From the NCBI GenBank assembly GCA_018063485.1, contig JAGPBG010000158.1, forward strand, positions 1 through 5,897: a DNA stretch of 5,897 bases. The letters run 5' to 3'. This DNA is from Cypionkella sp. (GTDB lineage Bacteria; Pseudomonadota; Alphaproteobacteria; Rhodobacterales; Rhodobacteraceae). The notes below the pieces were generated by a model. That model worked only from the letters and a program-made list of their open reading frames with translations. It was not told the origin of the DNA and ran no database searches. Positions 1 through 5,897 of the stretch are shown here, in pieces. Made by a program: the position numbers and the translations under genes. Each line of letters begins with the position of its first letter. Positions within the stretch are counted from its first letter, which is position 1.

Positions 1-334
1 CGCTGCAACTTGGCGTGGTCAGCATCATTGCGGGCCTCGTGCTGGGCTTGGCGCTTGCGCTGATGCGGCTTTATGCGCCGGTCTGGGTGCAGGTGTTGGC
101 CAAGATCTACATCAACTTCATGCGCTCCATCCCGCTTCTGGTGTTGCTGATCATCATCTACCATGCCTTGCCTTTTGTCGGAATCCGCCTTTCGCCGTTC
201 ATGTCAGCGGTTTCGGCGCTGTCGCTGGTATCGGCCGCCCATACCGCCGAGATCTTTCACGCAGGTATCGCGGCGATTGCAAAAGTCGGTTCGAGGGCTC
301 TGCCGCGCTGGGCCTCAACCGCACTGGGCGCCTG
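1..334 (+). pseudogene. Amino-acid ABC transporter permease, 5'-truncated by window edge, frameshifted and cut short
   Basis: This is the remnant of an inner-membrane permease of the polar amino-acid uptake family (HisM/GlnP type, BPD_transp_1), which forms the channel for amino acids delivered by a periplasmic binding protein. Reading starts before the window in the frame of position 3. It shows one hydrophobic helix (VVSIIAGLVLGLALAL), then the family hallmark MRSIPLLVLLIIIYHALP (about 120-173), further hydrophobic segments, and the start of the EAA loop, AEIFHAGIAAIAK (about 246-284). At about 285 the frame breaks. Restoring one base, so that AAA-G-TCGG reads AAA-GGT-CGG, gives GRFEGSAALGLNRTGRL in the other frame, which is the expected EAA-loop continuation. 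After about 334 the family pattern, normally leading to VLPQA, is lost. So there are two lesions: a one-base deletion and loss of the 3' end. The family call is firm; whether the frameshift is biological or a sequencing error cannot be told from the sequence alone. Confidence 0.8.
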
Positions 335-339
335 GTCCT

Positions 340-660
340 GGCGACCAGAACCATCTCCATCTTGGCGGGCAGGCGTTCCTGGAACAGATCGATCCGCTGC
401 GGCGGGATCAGCCTCACCAGGCCGCGCAACAGTGCCTTTGGCGCAGGCGGTTCGGCTGCGGCTTCAGGCGTTGGCAGTGCAATCAACCCAGGGATGCCGG
501 CGAAACCGGGGCCATCGGGGTAGCCACCGCTGACATCAATCACCACAAGCTGCCGAAGGTCTATGCCGAAAAGCCGCTCAGGGAGCGCCGACTTTTTCAG
601 CTGCGGGAACAAGCCGGATCGAGATCGGTTCTGTTGCTGCCCGAAAATGCTGCCCACCAT
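340..660 (-). pseudogene. Unidentified protein-coding-like fragment on the minus strand
   Basis: On the minus strand a long open frame has normal amino-acid balance and a strong bias to G/C in third codon positions, for example LPERLFGIDLRQLVVIDVSG (about 530-589) and LIPPQRIDLFQERLPAKMEM (about 354-413). The opposite reading of the same bases is rich in Arg, Gln and His, as expected of a shadow. A Pro/Ala-rich linker (PTPEAAAEPPAPKALL) lies in the middle. The frame stays open down to 199, but below about 340 it is only the antisense of the amino-acid permease. The ATG at 658-660 has no convincing ribosome site, and no homologous start or end is visible, so the piece is probably truncated at both ends. 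I do not recognise the family and saw no catalytic motif or transposase DDE pattern. It may be part of an insertion that removed the end of the permease. Confidence 0.45.
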
Positions 661-958
661 TTTTTGGACAGGATATGGCGGGAGCCGCGTTGCGCTTTAC
701 ACCTTCAGCCCTGGTTTCGACACATGTGAACGCCCGCAGGTTAAAGGCCGTGCAAGACTGCAAGTCCCAGCTTGCATCCATGCCCGGCCTTGGACGGGTG
801 CCCAGCCGCCTGCGCGCAGTGATCCAATGGCAGTGTCGAAAGAACGGGGATAAGCTTGCATTGGTCTGATAACGGCCCTGACCCCGAAAAAATCATGCGC
901 TCTGCTCCCAAGTCGGCGCCGCTATGCCGTCATTCTGCGGCGAGCACTTTAAAATATG
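661..958. other. Gene-free stretch, no supportable coding region or RNA gene
   Basis: Several short open frames cross this stretch on both strands, but none has a ribosome site, a balanced composition or a recognisable motif. No tRNA-like cloverleaf and no long terminal inverted repeat was seen. A GC-rich inverted repeat (CGCCGC 917-922, GCGGCG 937-942, 14-base loop) is present but has no T run behind it. The stretch is probably decayed sequence continuing from the damaged left edge, merging into the operon's upstream region. Confidence 0.5.
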
Positions 959-971
959 CAAATGAAATTTG
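959..971. promoter_or_regulatory. Small palindrome CAAAT-GAA-ATTTG, possible regulator site
   Basis: Two perfect 5-base arms (959-963 and 967-971) flank a 3-base spacer in an AT-rich island in otherwise GC-rich DNA. It lies 11 bases upstream of the proposed -35 element, centred roughly 50 bases before the expected transcription start. This is where an activator commonly binds. The arms are short, so chance occurrence in AT-rich DNA is possible. No regulator gene lies in the window to pair it with. Confidence 0.3.
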
Positions 972-982
972 ATTTATGATTA

Positions 983-1011
983 TTGACATGATTGTGTTTG
1001 GGTCATACGGT
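983..1011 (+). promoter_or_regulatory. Candidate sigma-70-type promoter of the transporter operon
   Basis: A perfect TTGACA -35 element (983-988) is followed after 17 bases by TACGGT (1006-1011), a weak -10 that keeps the T, A and final T of the consensus. The upstream 40 bases are AT-rich, resembling an UP element. This would start transcription near 1018 and leave a leader of about 110 bases before the binding-protein gene. Alphaproteobacterial -10 elements are often poor, so a strong -35 with a weak -10 is plausible. The alternative TATGAT (975-980) has no suitable -35 partner. Confidence 0.45.
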
Positions 1012-1127
1012 TTTGCCAACGCCACAGCGAAGTGGCTAGATGGTCGTGGATTCGCCTGCACCCGGGGTTGTCGAGGTGAAGCGCGTTAACTGCTCATCGC
1101 AACAAGAAACCAACCTGGAGGAAGAGA

Positions 1128-2729
1128 ATGAAACATACACTTCGTCGCAGCCTGCTTGCCTGTGTCGCCGTCATCGGCACCAGTTTCCCCCTTTATGCCA
1201 CCGAAACCGGAGGGACATTCAACTTTGTTGCTCCCTACGATGGAAGCATCCTGACCCTTGATCCACATAAGACCGCAAAACAGCAGGATCTTTTGGTCAC
1301 CAACAACATTTTCCGCACACTTTACATGTGGAGCGCCGAGGCCCAGCGGCCGGTGCTGGAGATGGCGGATTCGGTTGTCACCTCGGAGGATGGCCTGACC
1401 TATACCTACACGTTGAAGGACGGGATGACCTTCCACAACGGGCGCAAGGTTGTTGCTGACGACATCGCTTATTCCTTCACCCGCATGTTGACGATGAAGC
1501 CCGTCAGCCCGTCTTCGGGGCAGATTCAGGTGATCGTCGGTGCGGCAGAGCTGGAGAAGGGCGAGGCGGCGGCGCTGGAGGGGGTCAAGGTTCTTGACGA
1601 CAAGACCTTCTCGATCACGCTGACCGAAAAGATCGACCCTGCGTATCATTTCTACCTCCCCGGCACCGCCATCGTGCCAAAGGAAGAAGTCGAACGGTTG
1701 GGTGACCAATTCGGGCTGACGCCGGTGGGAAGTGGCCCGTTCAAGTTCAAGGAATGGGTGCCGGGTAGCGAAGTTACCCTGGTCAAATATGACGGCTACT
1801 ATGAGAAAGGTCTGCCCTATCTGGACTCGGTGGTCTACAAGATCATGCAGGAAGGTGCCGCCCGCGACATCGCGTTTCGCGCTGGTGAACTGGATGCAAC
1901 CATCATCGAGGCGGCACAATACGGCGGCTTCAAGGATGATCCGGAACATGCCAAAAATCTGATCGAAGTGCCAGAGATGTTCACCCGGTTGATCGTCTGG
2001 AACCAGAAATACGAGCCGCTTGCCAACCGCAAAGTGCGTCAGGCGATCAGCCTTGCCATCGACGAAGATGCCATCAACCAGAAGTTCCTGCGCGGCAAGG
2101 CCTATAACGCGATTGGTTGGTTGCCCTCGTCCTCCGAAGCCTTTGACAAGGATGGCAAGGCCCTGGGTTATGATGTGGAAAAAGCCAAAGAGCTGATGAA
2201 AGAGGCCGGTTACGAGAACGGCTTTGATCTGGCAGTCCTAGGCTCTGCCAACCAATCCTACGGCGTGGCTGTGGCCGAGATCGTTGGGCAATACCTTAGC
2301 AAGATCAATATCAAGCTGACGACCCAACAGTTGGAAGAAGGCATCCTGTATGACAAGCTGGTGGCGGATGATTATCAAGGCATCATCTGGTCCTTCGGAT
2401 CTGGCCCAGAGCCGTTGCAGGCGCTGAAACGCTGGCACTCCAAGACCGAAAACACCTCGGGCAACTATGCGCATTACAACAACCCCGAGTATGATGCTTT
2501 GCTTGACAAGGCTTTGGCCGAAACTGATGTGGCCGCCCGCAATGAACTTTTGAAACAGGCGGATGCTGTTTTCCGCGACGATGCTGCGGTTTGGCTCTTG
2601 AACTACAACAAGGCGGTTCTGGTGGTTCAGCCATGGGTTCATGGTCTGCAACCGGTCTCGGTCGAGATCATGTATCAGGATATGGCCGATGTCTGGGTGG
2701 ACAAATCCTCGCCACGCGCAAGCAAGTAA
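1128..2729 (+). CDS. ABC transporter periplasmic solute-binding protein, family 5 (SBP_bac_5)
   Basis: This is the secreted ligand-capture component of a peptide/nickel-type ABC importer; it works in the periplasm and hands its ligand to the two permeases encoded next. The start is supported by GGAGG at 1117-1121, six bases before the ATG. The 533-residue product begins with a signal peptide (MKHTLRRSLL, then a hydrophobic core) with likely cleavage after LYA at residue 24. Family landmarks are LTLDPHKT (42-49), the segment YTLKDGMTFHNGRKV followed by DDIAYSFTRM (94-120), and NRKVRQAISLAIDEDAI near residues 300-318. Length fits the family (about 500-550). At the position where peptide-binding members read GW.AD or GWTGD, this protein reads IIWSFGSGPEP (419-429), so the Asp that holds a peptide's amino group in DppA/OppA appears to be Gly424. 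The family and role are secure. The ligand is unknown and may not be an ordinary peptide. Confidence 0.95.
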   Translation: MKHTLRRSLLACVAVIGTSFPLYATETGGTFNFVAPYDGSILTLDPHKTAKQQDLLVTNNIFRTLYMWSAEAQRPVLEMADSVVTSEDGLTYTYTLKDGMTFHNGRKVVADDIAYSFTRMLTMKPVSPSSGQIQVIVGAAELEKGEAAALEGVKVLDDKTFSITLTEKIDPAYHFYLPGTAIVPKEEVERLGDQFGLTPVGSGPFKFKEWVPGSEVTLVKYDGYYEKGLPYLDSVVYKIMQEGAARDIAFRAGELDATIIEAAQYGGFKDDPEHAKNLIEVPEMFTRLIVWNQKYEPLANRKVRQAISLAIDEDAINQKFLRGKAYNAIGWLPSSSEAFDKDGKALGYDVEKAKELMKEAGYENGFDLAVLGSANQSYGVAVAEIVGQYLSKINIKLTTQQLEEGILYDKLVADDYQGIIWSFGSGPEPLQALKRWHSKTENTSGNYAHYNNPEYDALLDKALAETDVAARNELLKQADAVFRDDAAVWLLNYNKAVLVVQPWVHGLQPVSVEIMYQDMADVWVDKSSPRASK

Positions 2730-2736
2730 CTTGCTG

Positions 2737-2770
2737 AACGCGGGCAGGCGGGGTTCCGTCTGCCCGCGTT
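2737..2770 (+). terminator. Strong intercistronic stem-loop after the binding-protein gene
   Basis: Perfect 11-base arms AACGCGGGCAG (2737-2747) and CTGCCCGCGTT (2760-2770) enclose 12 bases. Inside, one G-U and three further Watson-Crick pairs (2748-2751 with 2756-2759) can extend the stem to 15 pairs capped by GGTT. It begins 8 bases after the stop codon of the binding-protein gene. The bases after it (ATCTGGTTTGGTT) are T-rich but not a clean T run. It is therefore more likely a partial terminator or an mRNA 3'-end protector, which would keep binding-protein mRNA more abundant than permease mRNA, than a complete stop. The structure is seen directly; its effect is inferred from similar SBP/permease junctions. 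Confidence 0.7.
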
Positions 2771-2825
2771 ATCTGGTTTGGTTGCCATCCCCTGTCATAT
2801 GGGCAGAACCAGTCCCATGCAGAGC

Positions 2826-2830
2826 AAAGG
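2826..2830 (+). promoter_or_regulatory. Ribosome binding site that decides the first permease start
   Basis: AAAGG lies 8 bases before the ATG at 2839. The same frame is open upstream to 2641, overlapping the binding-protein gene and crossing the stem-loop, but residues encoded there are non-hydrophobic and unlike the family. Permeases of this class begin with M-x-x-(F/Y)-x-x-R-R-(I/L), as [10 protein letters not shown] does here, so 2839 is the start. Confidence 0.75.
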
Positions 2831-2838
2831 CAGTTACC

Positions 2839-3768
2839 ATGCGTTCCTTCGCAATTCGCCGCATCCTCCAGTTCATCCCGACCATCCTTGGCATCACGCT
2901 GATCATGTTCGTGTTGTTGAACCTGATCCCCGGCAACGCCGCCTTAAGCACCGCCGGCAAGCTGGAGCTGGACCCCAGTGTTATTGCGCAAATGAAGATT
3001 GATCTGGGTTTGGACAAGCCAGCCTATATCAGGTATTTCACCTATCTTGGCAATTTGGTGCAGGGTGATCTGGGGCAATCCTATCTGCGGCGCTATGATG
3101 TTTCCGAGGTGGTGTTTGCACGGCTTGGTGCGACGCTAAAACTTGCCTTCTCCGCCATCGGTATTGCGGTGCTGCTGGGGGTTCCCTTGGGGTTTTTTGC
3201 AGCTCTGAAGCAGGGGACATGGGTTGATTTGCTGTCAACGGTGATCGCGGTTGTCGGCGTTTCAATTCCACAATTCTGGCTGGGCATCGTGTTGATGTAT
3301 GTCTTTGCCTATATGGTCCATTTGCTGCCTACCTCGGGCTATGGCGATGGGGCGCTGGCCAATCTGGTGCTTCCGGCTGTGACGCTGGGTGTGGGGTATA
3401 CAGCACTGCTGGCCCGTATCACCCGCGCCGCCGTGATCGAGGTTCTGTCGGCGGATTACATCCGAACTGCGCGCGCCAAAGGGCTGTCAGAGTTCAGGAT
3501 CAGCTACAAACACGTCTTTCGCAACGCCTTCGTGCTGATCCTGACCACCGCTGGGATGCTGTTTGGTTCGCTGATCGGACAAACCGTTGTGGTAGAAAGG
3601 GTATTTTCCTGGCCGGGGATCGGATCGCTGCTGGTCGAGTCGATCTTTCAGCGCGATATTCCGGTGGCCCAAGGCTGCCTGCTGGTGATCGTCATGGTGT
3701 TTCTGATCGTCAATCTGATCATTGACCTGCTTTACAACGTCATCAACTCACAGATTGATTTCAAATGA
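2839..3768 (+). CDS. ABC transporter inner-membrane permease, DppB/OppB type
   Basis: This is one of the two channel-forming subunits of the importer, in the cytoplasmic membrane. The 309-residue product opens with [10 protein letters not shown] and a first transmembrane helix (about 12-30) ending in NLIPGN, where many relatives have PGD. The periplasmic segment carries the family pattern LGLDKP (56-61) and [11 protein letters not shown] (71-81). Further helices occur near 100-122, 131-160, 175-193, 230-250 and 279-300. The ATPase-contacting EAA loop is [20 protein letters not shown] (205-224), and the signature [13 protein letters not shown] (250-262) follows. Length is normal (300-340 is usual). 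It follows the binding-protein gene after a 109-base gap containing a stem-loop, and its stop overlaps the start of the next permease by 4 bases (ATGA). Family assignment is secure; the exact subfamily and substrate are not. Confidence 0.95.
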   Translation: MRSFAIRRILQFIPTILGITLIMFVLLNLIPGNAALSTAGKLELDPSVIAQMKIDLGLDKPAYIRYFTYLGNLVQGDLGQSYLRRYDVSEVVFARLGATLKLAFSAIGIAVLLGVPLGFFAALKQGTWVDLLSTVIAVVGVSIPQFWLGIVLMYVFAYMVHLLPTSGYGDGALANLVLPAVTLGVGYTALLARITRAAVIEVLSADYIRTARAKGLSEFRISYKHVFRNAFVLILTTAGMLFGSLIGQTVVVERVFSWPGIGSLLVESIFQRDIPVAQGCLLVIVMVFLIVNLIIDLLYNVINSQIDFK

Positions 3769-4604
3769 CCCTGACGCGCGTTTTTCAGCAAAAGAACCTG
3801 TTCTTTGGTGGGGTGATCATCCTCTTGGTCACGCTGGTCGCAGTGTTTGCGCCAATGCTCACCTCCTATGATCCGATCAATGATGCCGATCTGATGATGA
3901 TGGAAATGCCGCCCAGCAGCGAGCATCTCTTTGGCACAGACTCGCATGGGCGCGATGCCTTTTCGCGGGTTCTTTACGGTGCGCGCGTCTCGCTCAGCGT
4001 CGGGCTGATCACACAGGTCATCAACACCATCATCGGCGTCACGCTTGGGCTGATCGCAGGCTATTTTGGCCGGTTCTGGGATGATCTGATCATGGGCGTG
4101 ACCAATATCATGCTCTCGATCCCGGTCATCGTTTTTGCTTTGGCAATCATGGCCGCATTGGGGCCGGGGTTGTTCAACATCTATCTGGCGCTGGGTCTGA
4201 CCAACTGGTCCTATACCTGCCGCTTGACGCGGGCGCAGGTGCTGTCGATCAAGAAAAGCGATTATGTGAATGCTTCGGTCGTGTTGGGCTACAGCAAATT
4301 CTCGATCATTTTCGGGCAGATCATGCCCAATGTGCTGGGGCCGGTTCTGGTGATCGCAACGCTGGGCTGTGCCGAAGCGATCTTGCTGGAGGCGGCGCTT
4401 TCCTTCCTGGGGTTGGGGGCGCAACCGCCAACGCCAAGCTGGGGCGGCATGCTGTCGTCGGCGCGGGACTTCTTTTTCAGCGCGCCATGGCTGTCGATCT
4501 TTCCCGGCGTGGCGATTTTCATCACCGTTCTGGGTCTGAACCTGTTTGGCGACGGGTTGCGCGATATTCTGGATCCCAAGAGCGTTCTGAAACACAGCAA
4601 GTAA
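3765..4604 (+). CDS. ABC transporter inner-membrane permease, DppC/OppC type
   Basis: This is the partner channel subunit, pairing with the preceding DppB-like protein in the cytoplasmic membrane. The 279-residue product has an N-terminal helix (about 12-30) leading to LTSYDP, then the family landmark [20 protein letters not shown] (54-73). Helices follow near 77-99, 110-133, 136-150, 192-215 and 243-262. The EAA loop is [20 protein letters not shown] (166-185), followed by [24 protein letters not shown] (211-230) and the C-terminal [10 protein letters not shown] (262-271). The ATG overlaps the stop of the upstream gene (ATGA), and no clear ribosome site precedes it, so translation is probably coupled to that of the first permease, which would fit 1:1 subunit production. 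Nothing is missing or broken. Confidence 0.96.
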   Translation: MTLTRVFQQKNLFFGGVIILLVTLVAVFAPMLTSYDPINDADLMMMEMPPSSEHLFGTDSHGRDAFSRVLYGARVSLSVGLITQVINTIIGVTLGLIAGYFGRFWDDLIMGVTNIMLSIPVIVFALAIMAALGPGLFNIYLALGLTNWSYTCRLTRAQVLSIKKSDYVNASVVLGYSKFSIIFGQIMPNVLGPVLVIATLGCAEAILLEAALSFLGLGAQPPTPSWGGMLSSARDFFFSAPWLSIFPGVAIFITVLGLNLFGDGLRDILDPKSVLKHSK

Positions 4605-4638
4605 CCCATTTGGGCGTACGAACAGGAAAGGACGACCC

Positions 4639-5667
4639 ATGCCCAATGCGGCAAAACTTCTGCAAGTGACCGATTTGCAAACCGATTTCCATACCGCAGC
4701 GGGCGTTGTTCCAGCTGTGCGCAAGGTATCTTTTGGCCTTGATCCATCAGAAACCCTTGGCATCGTCGGGGAATCGGGATCAGGCAAAAGTGTCACCGCC
4801 ATGTCGATCATGCGGTTGATCAAATCACCACCGGGGCGGATTTCAGGCGGGCGGGTTGAATATAAAGGCACCGATCTGCTCGCGCAGAGCGACGCCGATA
4901 TCCGCTCGATCCGGGGCAACCGGATTTCGATGATCTTCCAAGAGCCGATGACCTCGCTGAACCCGTTGATGACCGTGGGCGAGCAGATCTCTGAAGTCAT
5001 GCAATGGCATCTGAACATCGGTCGCCGCGAGGCAATGGCGCGGGCGATCGACATGCTGAAACGGGTGCAGATCCCAGCGCCGGAAAAGCGGGTAAGGGAC
5101 TATCCGCACCATATGTCGGGCGGGATGCGCCAGCGCGTGATGATTGCGATGGCGCTGGCCTGCAACCCGGAAATCCTGATCGCGGATGAGCCGACAACGG
5201 CGCTGGATGTGACCATCCAAAGCCAGATCATGGATTTGATTCTGGGTCTGAAAGAGGAATTTGGCAGCGCGGTTTTGATGATCACCCATGATCTGGGCGT
5301 GATTGCCGAAATGGCGCAGCGGGTGGTGGTGATGTATGCGGGCCAGGTTGTGGAAACCGGCACGGTGTTCGAGATTTTCGAAGACCCGCAGCACCCATAT
5401 ACCCGCGCCCTTTTGCGCTCGGTGCCAAAGCTGGGCAGCCGGACAGCCAACGGGCGGCATCGGCTGCATGAAATCCCCGGCATGGTGGCAAATCTTGCCA
5501 ATCTGCCGGCTGGCTGCACCTTTCGGGAGCGTTGTCCGCTTGCTGGCCCAGAATGTGCGCTGCGCGACATCGAGCTTCACCCCTTTGCGACCGGCCGGAT
5601 GACGCGCTGCATCAAGCTGGGAGCCATGGTATGTTCAACCCGGCAAACAACCCGGCCCCCTTGTTGA
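4639..5667 (+). CDS. ABC transporter ATP-binding protein, DppD/OppD type
   Basis: This cytoplasmic ATPase binds the EAA loops of the two permeases and powers import, normally as a heterodimer with the next gene's product. It starts 34 bases after the second permease, with AGGAAAGGA (4624-4632) as ribosome site. In 342 residues it has Walker A GESGSGKS (44-51), Q-loop Gln in FQEP (100-103), signature MSGGMRQR (159-166), Walker B ILIADE (179-184), D-loop ALD (188-190) and switch His217. All catalytic residues are present. The C-terminal oligopeptide extension (oligo_HPY) begins near HPYTRALL (252-259) and contains Cys293, Cys299, Cys306 and Cys324 (CX5CX6CX17C), a layout linked to a [4Fe-4S] cluster in some DppD proteins. 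The last 37 bases overlap the next gene in another frame and encode a tail ([12 protein letters not shown]) that looks unlike a conserved domain. Function is secure; substrate is not. Confidence 0.97.
   Translation: MPNAAKLLQVTDLQTDFHTAAGVVPAVRKVSFGLDPSETLGIVGESGSGKSVTAMSIMRLIKSPPGRISGGRVEYKGTDLLAQSDADIRSIRGNRISMIFQEPMTSLNPLMTVGEQISEVMQWHLNIGRREAMARAIDMLKRVQIPAPEKRVRDYPHHMSGGMRQRVMIAMALACNPEILIADEPTTALDVTIQSQIMDLILGLKEEFGSAVLMITHDLGVIAEMAQRVVVMYAGQVVETGTVFEIFEDPQHPYTRALLRSVPKLGSRTANGRHRLHEIPGMVANLANLPAGCTFRERCPLAGPECALRDIELHPFATGRMTRCIKLGAMVCSTRQTTRPPC
5619..5623 (+). promoter_or_regulatory. Ribosome binding site inside the DppD-like gene, sets the DppF-like start
   Basis: GGGAG lies 7 bases before the ATG at 5631. 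A nearer ATG at 5626 is in the frame of the upstream ATPase and is only an internal Met (GAM). The site therefore supports initiation at 5631, giving a 37-base overlap between the two ATPase genes. Confidence 0.65.
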
Positions 5668-5897
5668 CGGTCGAGGGGCTCAAGGTTCATTTCAACGCCA
5701 GGCGGGCGCCGATCCGCGCGGTGGATGGTGTGTCGTTCTCGCTTGAACGCGGCGAGACTCTGGGCATTGTCGGCGAAAGCGGCTCGGGGAAAACCACCAC
5801 CGGCATGGCGATCATCAATCTGGTTGAGGCGACCAGTGGCCAGGTGCGTTTCGACGGAGTCGATCTGACAAAACTGCCCCTGATGCCGCGGCACGAG
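5631..5897 (+). CDS. ABC transporter ATP-binding protein, DppF/OppF type, 3' end outside window
   Basis: This is the second ATPase, expected to pair with the preceding DppD-like protein. Only the first 89 codons are inside the window; the frame is open to the last base. The visible part reads [20 protein letters not shown], a short insertion (FNARRAPIR), then [20 protein letters not shown] and a complete Walker A motif GESGSGKT (48-55), followed by [18 protein letters not shown]. The substitution of KT for KS in Walker A and the segment [10 protein letters not shown] are typical of the F subunit rather than the D subunit. Family members are usually about 320-350 residues, so roughly three quarters is missing because of the window edge, not because of damage. 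The Q-loop, signature, Walker B and oligo_HPY tail are beyond the window and cannot be judged. Confidence 0.93.
   Translation, partial: MFNPANNPAPLLTVEGLKVHFNARRAPIRAVDGVSFSLERGETLGIVGESGSGKTTTGMAIINLVEATSGQVRFDGVDLTKLPLMPRHE

Noticed and set aside
769..861. Direct repeat AGCTTGCAT at 769-777 and 853-861, possible insertion footprint
   Set aside because: Nine bases once repeated within 90 bases can arise by chance, and nothing between the copies resembles a mobile element.
675..869. 64-codon open frame on the plus strand in the gene-free stretch
   Set aside because: No ribosome site, no motif, ordinary chance length in GC-rich DNA, and other frames over the same bases are equally open.
917..942. 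GC-rich inverted repeat CGCCGC/GCGGCG as a terminator
   Set aside because: The stem has only 6 pairs, the loop is 14 bases, no T run follows, and no intact gene lies upstream to be terminated.
1152..1166. LLAC at residues 9-12 of the binding protein as a lipoprotein lipobox
   Set aside because: Only a few hydrophobic residues precede the Cys, Leu at -2 is unfavoured, and a conventional signal peptide with cleavage near residue 24 explains the N-terminus better.
2641..2838. Upstream extension of the first permease by 66 codons
   Set aside because: It would overlap the binding-protein gene and read through the stem-loop, and its residues do not resemble the family. The ATG at 2839 has a ribosome site and gives the typical N-terminus.
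4604..4613. Small hairpin CCCA-TT-TGGG after the second permease gene
   Set aside because: Four pairs with a 2-base loop cannot form a stable structure, and the operon clearly continues.
3732..5054. 440-codon open frame on the minus strand opposite the second permease and first ATPase
   Set aside because: Its product is rich in Arg, His, Gln and Pro, has no ribosome site or motif, and lies antisense to two genes with full sets of family motifs. It is a shadow of their codon bias.
1..5897. CRISPR array, tRNA, rRNA, complete insertion sequence or novel defence system
   Set aside because: No regularly spaced repeats, cloverleaf, rRNA-like stretch, terminal inverted repeats or defence-type domains were seen; the intact genes are all one ABC importer.

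Overview
The window looks like a chromosomal or plasmid segment of an alphaproteobacterium, most likely of the Rhodobacteraceae/Rhizobiales type. This is inferred from the GC-rich codon use, the Shine-Dalgarno-led genes, and a complete peptide/nickel-family ABC importer operon next to a general amino-acid permease fragment. I did not identify a species.

Left edge (1 to about 660): damaged DNA. A HisM/GlnP-type amino-acid ABC permease enters from the left, loses its frame near position 285, and stops resembling the family near position 334. It runs straight into a stretch that reads as protein on the opposite strand (about 340-660), which I could not identify. This looks like a rearrangement or insertion scar. 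From 661 to about 958 I see no supportable gene. A short AT-rich island follows (about 945-990), holding a small perfect palindrome and a TTGACA -35 element, the likely promoter of the operon.

Main operon (1128-5897, all on + strand): a secreted solute-binding protein of the SBP_bac_5 family, two inner-membrane permeases (DppB-like and DppC-like), an ATPase (DppD-like), and the first 89 codons of a second ATPase (DppF-like) that leaves the window on the right. The order is binding protein, B, C, D, F. The binding protein is followed by a strong stem-loop before the first permease; the permeases overlap by 4 bp (ATGA), and the two ATPases overlap by 37 bp. Together they form one importer: the periplasmic protein captures the ligand, the B/C pair forms the channel, and the D/F pair hydrolyses ATP.

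The ligand is not settled. The family carries di/oligopeptides, nickel, opines, sugars and other compounds, and the binding protein lacks the Asp that anchors the peptide amino group in DppA/OppA. I found no evidence of a previously undescribed system; the most useful leads are the disrupted left edge, the intercistronic stem-loop and the atypical ligand pocket.
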